Positions 56,199-64,000 of a DNA stretch of 64,000 nucleotides are shown piece by piece. Each line of letters opens with the position of its first letter. Position 1 is the stretch's first letter. Origin of the DNA: Silene latifolia (Eukaryota; Streptophyta; Magnoliopsida; Caryophyllales; Caryophyllaceae). The stretch spans positions 141,605,922 through 141,669,921 of the forward strand of contig NC_133538.1 of assembly GCF_048544455.1 (NCBI RefSeq), written 5' to 3'. Below the pieces are notes generated by a model. It made no database searches. It saw only the letters and a list, made by a program, of their open reading frames with translations, and had not been told where the DNA came from. The translations under genes were made by a program, and so were the position numbers.

Positions 56199-56974
56199 AA
56201 TTCAAGGTCTTGCTTTAGATCCACGCAAAAATAAGTTCCTGGCAATAAAGCCTCATTAGTGTTGTAAGCGTACGAATGAGTGACTAGGTTTGCTTAAACA
56301 GAGTTAGCACTCCCACTGTAACGTTCTATCTTTCATATGATCATTAACGCATGAAGTTGAGTCAATAAACTCCAATAATTTTCCTACCAAAGATTAATTT
56401 AATTAAGTTATAAGTTTCTAAATGAATTCATTCCTGGCTATCCCTATTGACGATGTACAATTTCTAAAGAAAATCAAAAGCCTATACACCAATGTTATTA
56501 CAACAACAATTTCATATTATTCAATATACAAGCCTGCGAGAGTCATATCTTAATGCAAAAACAAACATAATCAAGTCAGCAACAAGAACGTTGAATTAAA
56601 CTTTATTCCTAGGTTATGTTAATCAATGCATAATAAGATGCAGTCCATTGAATTGCAGTCTCACATTTAACCGTTGTTTAAATGTCTACATTAATAACCA
56701 TTCAATTGGAACAAATCAATGCCATTCAAATAACAAGCTAATCTGTCATTTACGAAAAGATTTATGAGGCCAAGCATTGAATATGGAAGACCTATGAACA
56801 AGCATTGGCTGAATTAAAGAACTGTTCAAATTCCCAATGTTCAATTCAACGGCCAAGAATGCAAGTGAAACAACTTTCGCCCTCTATATAACATTCAAAT
56901 TATTTGGTGTTAATCATATCAACCCACTTTAAAGCACGAATTCAACAGTAAACATCGTAACTAATCCAAGCGAA
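56199..56974 (+). promoter_or_regulatory. Intergenic region with the promoter of XS paralogue 2
   Basis: Non-coding. A TATA box TATATAA lies at 56885-56891, 84 bp before the ATG at 56975, followed by an A/C-rich leader. No other motif was recognised. Confidence 0.6.
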
Positions 56975-57433
56975 ATGGCAAATATGTTTGTATTCCCACA
57001 CACCTGCATTCTAGCTAATGTGCCTGGGAAAATGGTTCAAGGCCAATACGTGCCGCGGAATCTAAACAAGCTCGCTAACACCCTAAACAACCAGTGTTAC
57101 CAGATTGAAGGATTGAGCACGCCTAATTCTACACAGGCCGGGCATTTCAATCGAGTTGTGCGTATTGAATTTGGTGAAGATGAAACAACTTGCAAATTGG
57201 CGTTCAAATTAGCTGAGAAATTTGAAGAAGTAGATCGCGGAAGGGACGATTATTATGCAGCTTACAAACCACATCAAGGCCCATATCTGTGGAGCGCTAC
57301 AAAAAGAGACGCAGAGTACTTCAGGTGTACCCCTGACTGTAAAAAGGTCTCGTACGCATTGAAGAAAGCAGGGACAAACCTTGCTGAAGCCGATGACATA
57401 TGTATCTTTAGCTACATAAATATAGAACTTTAA
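56975..57433 (+). CDS. XS-domain mini-protein, paralogue 2 (intact)
   Basis: A single-exon ORF of 152 codons with its own TATA box. Nearly the whole protein is one XS domain: TCILANVPGKMVQGQYVPRN (start strand and G-x-Y-V), VVRIEFGEDETTCKLAFKLA (central strand and helix), EEVDRGRDDYY, then GPYLWSATKRDAEYF. In FDM/SGS3 proteins XS reads the same way (…YVGES…, …AVVEF…, …GKKDW…, …LYGWVAR…) but is joined to zinc-finger, coiled-coil and XH domains, all absent here. There is no signal peptide or membrane span. XS binds dsRNA with 5' overhangs in known proteins; RNA binding here is inference. Paralogues lie at 55776 and 62173. It is the only intact host-type ORF in the window. Confidence 0.75.
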   Translation: MANMFVFPHTCILANVPGKMVQGQYVPRNLNKLANTLNNQCYQIEGLSTPNSTQAGHFNRVVRIEFGEDETTCKLAFKLAEKFEEVDRGRDDYYAAYKPHQGPYLWSATKRDAEYFRCTPDCKKVSYALKKAGTNLAEADDICIFSYINIEL

Positions 57434-57463
57434 ACTACAAGGAATAGTTCAAATTATTATTAA

Positions 57464-57491
57464 CTAGATTTTGTGCCCGTGCGTTGCACGG
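57464..57491 (-). mobile_element. Helitron 3' terminus (hairpin plus CTAG)
   Basis: Read on the minus strand: a 6-bp hairpin CCGTGC-AAC-GCACGG (57491-57477), nine bases, then CTAG (57467-57464) followed by T. A short GC-rich hairpin about ten bases before CTRR, with T next, is the diagnostic 3' end of Helitrons. The element would extend rightward from 57464; its 5' TC end was not found. It ends 31 bp after the XS paralogue 2 stop codon. Confidence 0.65.
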
Positions 57492-60317
57492 ATTTCAATT
57501 TTGCCTTTCCTCTAATTGTTTGGACCTTTTATTATCATTTAAAATGATACGTAAAAGTTGTATTTCAATTACTCAAATAAGGTACTCAGTATAATTTTTC
57601 CTAATTTTTGGTGATTAAAACTCCCATTGTTAAAACTACTCCATTTTGAGTAGTCATTTGCTTTTAGTCCAGACTTTAATTAGTTTTTAAGTCAAATAAT
57701 TATGTCAAAGGGTTAACAATTTCGTCTATTTGGTCTCCTTTCATCATTTATCCAACAATTGACCAAAAAACATACACAAATGCATTCATTTTATCGGAAT
57801 TTAATCAAAATAAATAAATCCCCAAATGTTAGGGTTTGCTCTCCTTGTTCCAACAATGGCAATCCGATCATTCAAACTCCTAAAAAACTCACGCCGTTTA
57901 AATCATTATCATCTCTGAACCTGTTTGGTTTTTAATTACTGTTGGAGAGGGGATCATTATCGGTCATAGTCGTTCATCATCGGCCGCATAAGATCTTCCA
58001 AATTTCAATTATATCCGAATTAATAAGCTTTTGAAGTATTGAACTACCTACTTGAATTCTAATTTAATTGAAGTCATATTGAAATCCAAACCAAGACTCA
58101 CACGAATGCCCAGATGCCCTCTTAAGATGTCCTCCATTAACCTTCAAATTCTTCTAAAGTTAATGATTGAAACTTAATTACTTAAGTAATTCTATTGGGC
58201 GCAGTCGCCATTCTCATATGTAGATATTCGAAGGGAGCATAAAAGTAGCTTTTTTTTTAATATATATTTCTTTTTACTATGAGAACTCGCTCCAAATGTT
58301 ATGGTCATAGACCCGAGTTTAACCTGAAATGGAATTAACCCGACTCAATATAACCCGGTCAAAATGTCTGTTGTTGCAAACTAACTATTATTAGTAAATA
58401 TATATGCTAGACTCGGATTGAACTCTTAAACCCAGAAGTAACCTGACCCAAAATAACCCGACTCAAATCCAACCCGTTTACCTCGTTTCCCAAGTTTAGT
58501 CATGGTAGGTAAATATATACTCACTATATAAGCATACACATATATATTTGTTATTATTGGTTAGACTATAAAGAAAAATCCCTTGCCTTGTAAGTTGGGC
58601 AGAGTGTCTTATATAAATTGTCTAACTTCTCCTACTACAATTTTTTTAGGGAAGGTATTAGATAATCTTGTATTTCTAAAGAAATCACTCCGGTAAGAAA
58701 TTGTATGTTTGGGCCCCCCCCCCCCTTTTTCTAATTTATATTTCACCTGCTTAATTACTTCTTGTGATACTCCAACCTTTAAAGAACTTTGGAGTGAGGA
58801 TGCTTGCGAGACTTGATAAATATTTATAATTGGGTTATTTGTGATTATTGACCCGTGTCTTAAGCTTAAACGGATATCCGTCTTAAATGAAACTTGTGAA
58901 ATATTTAAGCCAAGCTAGGATCAAATGATACACATAATATACATGAATGTTTTCCGCACAATTGAATATAATATGAAATATAACTCTGAAAACGTACCAA
59001 TATCACATATAATTATTTTTACTTAATTATAAAATCAAACATTATTATAGAAACGACCAATTATGTATTGTTTATATATTTCATGAACACAAAACTTTAA
59101 TTATTTACCACAACAAACACTATGACTGTTATACTGTTAGTTCGTCATTCTTTGTTGAGCATCATGATAGATTGATAGTGCCATTGATATTTGCGACTGT
59201 GATCGCGTTAGACTCTTGCTTCCTGCGAAAACAATGTAAGGAGAATAAGTAAAACGGAACTACCAAGTACTCCCTACCAAGTACTCCGTATAGTTTTGAA
59301 AATACTATATGCTCGAACATAAACATATGTGTACCATTTATTAATCGATCTAAGAATACAACAATCTTTAAAATTTTATTAATACTAAAATAGAACGTGA
59401 GACTAAAAAACATACGATTTATATAGAAAATATCACATGTGCGAATTGAAGAAATATATTATCCGCGAAAACAATAAACTATATTAGATGTTACACATGA
59501 AACTAAAAACAAAATATAGATACAGATAATTGGGCAATATAGCAAGAGTGTTAATGTGCCTGCACCAAGAGGAAGTAAAACAAACAACCATTAATAATAA
59601 CATAATATGGAAATTAATGTGGAAGAAGAAGCGGAACTAAGAAAAACAAACCAAAGATATCAAACAAAGCAATATGAGTGCAACCATATATATACAATTG
59701 ATAATCATATGGAATAAGGATTCTAGCAAACGTTTAACACTAATTGATACACCTCTTAATCTTCAAAACTCCAATCAATCTATAATTTTATCATTAATAA
59801 TTTTTAAAGTGTTTTATTTAATTAATAAGTTATCTTTTTAGGTTATTATTAATAGAAAGATATATTTTAAGGTTAATTGTATAGCTGTTAAATTTTAATA
59901 TTTGAAAAAATATTTCGCTGTTTTAGAAAAGTTGGAGTTTCCCAGAGTGCTTGAAAAAAGCCTCTTTTATATATATACATTGATGTATTACTACCGAGAG
60001 AAACAAAATAATTCTAGCTTTCGTCCAAAAATATTAATTGATAACTTAACATTAGTCTTAATAAATCAAGCTGCGACAAAACAAGAAAAATTTACCGGAT
60101 AAATGCTTACTTTTGAATGAAAAATGAAACCATCAATGAACGATTACAACAGATAAAGCAACCAAACAGGTTATAAATACAGGCCAAAATACATGCATTG
60201 GCAGCCTGGAAAATGAAGAGCATGCCCGTCAACCACGAACAATTTTCAAGGCAACTGTAAAAGCAAGGATACTATGCAATCTTTTGTTTGTACATATGTG
60301 AAGCCATAATCTATACC
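57492..60317. other. Non-coding AT-rich region, possibly non-autonomous Helitron body
   Basis: No gene seen. Features: repeated AACCCGACTCAA-like strings (58310-58490), a C homopolymer (58713-58723), a tandem TACCAAGTACTCC pair (59260-59288), and long AT-rich stretches. ORFs here are short and without motifs. Confidence 0.5.
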
Positions 60318-60601
60318 TGATAGACTAAAAAATAAGAAAAGAGAGTAAAACATAGGGAGAAAGTTATCCTAAACTGACTCAAATAAACCAAATACAATTC
60401 AAACCTTTAAATAGGCATGAATCCTAAACAAACAAGTTCTACAAACCAGGAAGTAGTGGAGAGCAATCCCACGACTTGTATCTCAACAACAATCCACTAA
60501 ATACACAAGTTATTGACCAACTACCCTAGTCTTTAGGAACAACCATCTAAGAATTAGGAAACTAATTTTTTCTAAATATTTTGGATCATATAATCCAACA
60601 C
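60318..60601 (-). repeat. 3' LTR of the TRIM-like element
   Basis: 284 bp; TG...CA on the minus strand; next to the purine-rich tract. Confidence 0.9.
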
Positions 60602-61124
60602 ACCCCCTTGATCCAAAATCGATAGGATTTTCGTTCTCTTTCAATCTTCATCCATGCCGATGGGACGAAAAATCTTCACAGGACTATATGTCCTTGCGAT
60701 TCTATGATTACCGCGTTTCGGTGCCGCCACAAATAAACACAAATGACTCAATGGTTAATAAGTTAATCTACTACCTTGATGTCTAAGGTTCAAAGCCCAT
60801 AACTATCAGATTTTGCCTACCCGTCTTCAAATAATTCTATTTTCTTGAACTTGAACCGAATTCTCAGACTTCAAAATTTTGAGACTAACTAAATAATCCC
60901 AAATGGCCACAAATTTTATTTGTGTGTTCTCTGCCAAACAATGGATTAATTTGCATGCCAAATTTTCCATACGAAACTCACTTTGAGAGACAAACAGTAG
61001 ACTTATCTCAAAGGCATCCCACGTAGCTTATCCACCTCTTGCTTCATTATTTGCGAACGTCTTTATAGACAATATGTTTGTGCCTTTCAATCTTTTATCG
61101 ATGAGCAAATTACCTTCAAACGGT

Positions 61125-61529
61125 ATGCGATCCTTTTCGCATCCGCATATGTTGGGCTCCACACCCAACTTCAAAAATAGCCTCCTTTAGAGACTTAAAT
61201 TGAGCCTCTTTGTTTGGACTCCAAAAACGTAAATTGCTCGATCAAATAGATTTTTCTCCATCTAATTTTGTAAAGCCCTTGTCTTCACTCCGTGAGGCAC
61301 TTCTCGTCACCCTTCTTGTTGATGCACCTGTCACCAACTTTCATTTGGAGCACTTCTCTCCAAAAACCGATTGTCGATGGAGCCTTTATCTCCACCATTT
61401 CATTGGTGCACTTCTCACCATACATGTGAAGCACTTCTCTTCACCCAAAATACGGTAGAGCCATTTTTCTCTACCAAACCCGATAGAGCACTTCTCTCTA
61501 TCTCTCAATTATGGTGCACTTCTCACCAT
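61125..61529 (-). repeat. Array of covarying hairpins with loop CACTTCT
   Basis: Consecutive inverted repeats on the plus strand. Stem arms: 61125 ATGCGA/TCGCAT; 61151 GTTGGG/CCCAAC; 61292 GTGAGG/CGTCAC (one mismatch); 61318 GTTGATG/CACCAAC (one mismatch); 61344 TTTGGAG/CTCCAAA; 61376 GATGGAG/CTCCACC (one mismatch); 61404 TGGTG/CACCA; 61426 GTGAAG/CTTCAC; 61454 GGTAGAG/CTCTACC; 61482 GATAGAG/CTCTATC; 61511 ATGGTG/CACCAT. The loop is CACTTCT in six, and CACCTGT, CCTTTAT or CCATTTTT in others; the first two differ (TCCTTT, CTCCACA). From 61292 the start-to-start spacing is 26, 26, 32, 28, 22, 28, 28 and 29 bp. Stem sequences differ while pairing is kept. Confidence 0.9.
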
Positions 61530-61744
61530 TTTTTTTTACTCAAACAATTCACTCACTTTCTCTCTCAATTTTTTTTAATGCGGAAATAAATCGATACAAG
61601 GGCTGCGTGGCTCACTTGTAACTCAAACAAAAAAATGCGTGATTTTTTTTTTTTTTATCTCACCATTTTTTTTTGTCGCCCCATTTCCGAATCGAACCTG
61701 GCTACTTAAGTGGAGTTGACGATAATATCAACACTATCACTTAA

Positions 61745-61760
61745 GAGCTCTGATACCACA
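61745..61760 (-). promoter_or_regulatory. Primer-binding site of the TRIM-like element
   Basis: Minus strand TGTGGTATCAGAGCTC beside the 5' LTR; exact TGGTATCAGAGC core. Confidence 0.9.
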
Positions 61761-62042
61761 TGATAGACTAAAAATAAGAGAAGAGAGTAAAACATAGGGA
61801 GAAAGTTATCGTAAACTGACTCAAATAAACCAAATACAACTCAAGCCTTTAAATAGGCATGAATCCTAAACAAACAAGTTCTACAAACCAGGAAGTAGTG
61901 GAGAGCAATCCCACGACTTGTATCTCAACAACAATCCACAAAATACACAAGTTATTGACCAACTACCCTAGTCTTTAGGAACAACCATCTAAGAATTAGG
62001 AAACTAATTTTTGCTAAATATTTTGGATCATATAATCCAACA
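61761..62042 (-). repeat. 5' LTR of the TRIM-like element
   Basis: 282 bp, paired with 60318-60601; it ends 42 bp before the TATA box of XS paralogue 3. Confidence 0.9.
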
Positions 62043-62084
62043 ATACCAAATTAAAAAAAAAAATTGCTCTGACCATCATTTGCC

Positions 62085-62092
62085 TATAAATA
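62085..62092 (+). promoter_or_regulatory. TATA box of XS paralogue 3
   Basis: TATAAATA, 88 bp upstream of the ATG at 62173, a spacing close to that of paralogue 2 (84 bp after the shorter box). Confidence 0.65.
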
Positions 62093-62172
62093 ACCAATAC
62101 TCAGGTTACATTCCCCGAAAAATTTGAAGGTGTTCTCAGTAATAAAAAGTATAAATTGAGAAAAAAAATATA

Positions 62173-62658
62173 ATGTCTAACAGCTACACAAAACCGTTCT
62201 CCTGTGTTTTAGTAAATGCACCGGGCCATTATGACAATGGCAAGTATGTTTGTAAGAGCTTTAGGATTATGAAAGATACATTGAGAGGCATTGGCTACTT
62301 AGTCACCAAGATCAAGCCTCTCTGGCTTGAAAATGCGGATGAGTTTGCAGGAGTAGTAATAATCGAGTTTGGTTGTTCCACTGACCAATGCATTTCTGCT
62401 TTTAGGCTATCAAGAATGTTTGAGGCCGCAAATCATGGCCGCGCAAATTTCCTTACAGCAGACCCTACACAACCATAACCATACCAACCATAACTTTGGA
62501 TTGCTACAGAGTCTGATCGACACTACTTTCAGTACAAAAATGTTGAATATGTACAGGTATCAAGTGTGCTTAGAAATGCAGCCGACTATGAAGCTAATGG
62601 CGAAGAAATCAGTGCATATGGCAATATTGTCGCAGCGTTTATTCAAATGTACCTCTGA
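62173..62658 (+). pseudogene. XS-domain mini-protein, paralogue 3 (two in-frame stops)
   Basis: The frame runs from an ATG at 62173 to a TGA at 62656-62658 (161 codons) and is broken only by TAA at 62476-62478 and 62491-62493; no frameshift is needed. Before the stops: FSCVLVNAPGHYDNGKYV, GIGYLVTKIKPLW, EFAGVVIIEFGCSTDQCI and RMFEAANHGRANF. After them: LWIATESDRHYFQY and EEISAYGNIVAAFIQMYL. This is a full XS domain, closest to paralogue 1 (shared GIGYLV/NIGYLV, CISAF and ISAYAN/ISAYGN blocks). Both stops stand in a Pro/Gln-rich linker where CAA (Gln) codons are expected, so each is one C-to-T change. A TATA box lies upstream, with the TRIM-like element just beyond it. Confidence 0.75.
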
Positions 62659-64000
62659 AATCTGAGGGCTGCTACAAAATCAATTCTACAAACGGCCAAA
62701 AAAAGGTGGCGGGAGTTTAGGGCAATCTGAATCAATAATATTAGATCCAAATGTAATCGCTTAATTTCAATGTAACTCGCACTTTCGTTATAAAGTTCCA
62801 CGTTAGCCAAGGTCCAATGTTGATAAAAAAAAAGTCCAACTATGTTGAATCGTTGATGGAAAAAAATTAGTAGTTGGTGTATGTAGTTGTCTAGTTGATC
62901 AGCGATAAAATTATCAGTAATTTTAGCATAAAAGTTTTGCCCTTCAGTAGTATAACATCAAGTGATATACTTATAGTATGCAGTTAAATTTTTCATTGTT
63001 AGAGGCACATCCAATTTTTAATTAAATACAAAACGCTATGTATATAAACATGCCGCAACTCACCATAATGAATCCTTAATACCAGAGACATGCCTTTTTG
63101 AGTTTTGTAAATTAGTTTCATCTACAACAACTACGTAATACTAAATGATGTTATGTAAAATAACAAGTATCATAATTATATATATTTAGCGTGTTCAGAG
63201 AAAATACTAGCTCTCTTAGAACATAATTTTACCTTAACTATTTACAATTAAGAGTATTTGGTCCTTATAAACTTCTTGCAAAATGAAATCCAAACCGAAT
63301 TCCCATAGAATTAGTAGTCTCTAAACAACAATAAAAAAATATCTATGATTCTATTACATAGAATGCAAGGGGCACCTAATAGTATCATCTGTGACAACAT
63401 CAGTTAGTAGATTATGGCATCATCAAAATCGTTGTGTTACCAACTTAGTAATTTACGACATCGCTAAAAATGTTGGTTTACGTTATCATGGCCTTGTAAT
63501 ATATATTAAACTATTAAATTAACAAAAAGCCAAACCATGCTAAAAATGAGAGAAAACAAAATTTCGGGGATTGACTTAATTAGATGATGTTTGATTAATC
63601 ATCAGTTCTATAACAAATACGCAACGAAAACGTTGTGGCATTTGGTAGCAACTATATCAGTTGTATAACATTCAGAAATATTGTTGACTTATAGAGTTAT
63701 CGTTCTTATTGTCTCACGCACCATCGGTTTTTAACTATTTACAGTTAAGAATACTTGTCCTTAAAAGTTTCATGCATAATATATAACACGACACGTAATT
63801 TGGTAAATTTGTGAAAACTTCTTTGTAATCAATGTCCTTCGTGTGGCCTTGATACATTTGGTCTCTATTATCGATGAGAACATTAATCTCTCGGATGACG
63901 TTATTCTTTACGATTTTACATAAAGTAGGCCATTACTAAAAGCTGGTTTCGGCAGACAAATTTCAACATTATTAAGTGATCACTATCTCCAGTTAAGAAC
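62659..64000. other. Non-coding AT-rich region
   Basis: No gene. An imperfect direct repeat of about 50 bp occurs at 63237-63290 and 63732-63781 (AACTATTTACAATTAAGAGT against AACTATTTACAGTTAAGAAT, then TTGGTCCTTATAA against TTGTCCTTAAAAG). Confidence 0.6.

Larger units (their letters stand above)
60318..62042 (-). mobile_element. Short non-autonomous LTR element with hairpin array (TRIM-like)
   Basis: 1725 bp with a perfect target duplication ATACC (60313-60317 and 62043-62047). LTRs: 60318-60601 and 61761-62042 (284 and 282 bp), about 97-98% alike, TGTTGGATTATATG...GTCTATCA on the minus strand. The primer site on the minus strand, TGTGGTATCAGAGCTC (61745-61760), contains the tRNA-iMet complement. 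The PPT AAGGGGGTG adjoins the left LTR (60602-60610). The 1159-bp internal region encodes nothing recognisable but contains a remarkable hairpin array (61125-61529). Confidence 0.9.

Noticed and set aside
62476..62493. Stop-codon readthrough in XS paralogue 3
   Set aside because: Two TAA stops without a CARYYA-type context; mutation is the simpler explanation.

Overview
This is plant nuclear DNA. It is AT-rich and shows plant-type introns, TATA boxes and every main class of plant transposon. The element families (a CRM-type chromovirus, a Sirevirus, a TRIM, an L1 LINE, a plant Helitron coding for RPA) point to a eudicot. A gypsy-like family packed with the palindrome ACTCGATCGAGT makes me suspect Caryophyllales, perhaps Caryophyllaceae, but that is only an impression. 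About 90% of the window is nested, mostly decayed mobile DNA.

Layout. 1-0.8 kb: two exons of an organellar phenylalanyl-tRNA synthetase on the minus strand. 2.9-3.1 kb: an array of ACATCGGTT/AACCGATGT hairpins resembling a CACTA terminus. 3.1-15.1 kb: a minus-strand non-autonomous gypsy-like element (TGT...ACA LTRs), interrupted by a complete CRM-like chromovirus (7.0-12.8 kb, two 705-bp LTRs). 15.1-44 kb: a broken autonomous Helitron on the plus strand, with a dsRBD-like ORF, a Rep/helicase and an intron-rich RPA-like gene. It is split by an LTR-type insertion (18.9-21.7 kb), by a full-length minus-strand Sirevirus (24.6-35.7 kb, target duplication AACAT) and by a double LTR element (39.2-42.9 kb). 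45.2-51.8 kb: a second member of the gypsy-like family on the plus strand, with its own ATHILA-ORF1-like ORF and no pol. 51.8-55.8 kb: a truncated L1-type LINE on the minus strand. 55.8-62.7 kb: three paralogous small XS-domain genes, of which only the middle one is intact. A Helitron 3' terminus lies behind the middle one, and a 1.7-kb TRIM-like element (target duplication ATACC) sits just upstream of the third.

The most unusual features are: (i) in the 1.7-kb TRIM-like element, about ten consecutive hairpins at roughly 27-bp spacing whose stems differ but covary while most loops are the same heptamer CACTTCT; (ii) two different LTR elements joined end to end with a 5-bp junction (ATTAT) and sharing one outer target duplication (CAGGT), which falls on a splice donor of the Helitron RPA gene; (iii) the cluster of XS-only mini-proteins, related to the dsRNA-binding domain of SGS3/FDM proteins; (iv) the palindrome-studded non-autonomous gypsy family with duplicated hairpin/polypurine-tract modules.

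How the genes relate: almost all coding sequence serves transposition (Rep/helicase and RPA for the Helitron; gag, protease, integrase and reverse transcriptase for the LTR elements; endonuclease-RT for the LINE), and nearly all of it is broken. The only host-type genes are the PheRS exons and the XS cluster. All assignments come from reading motifs by eye; no database search was run.
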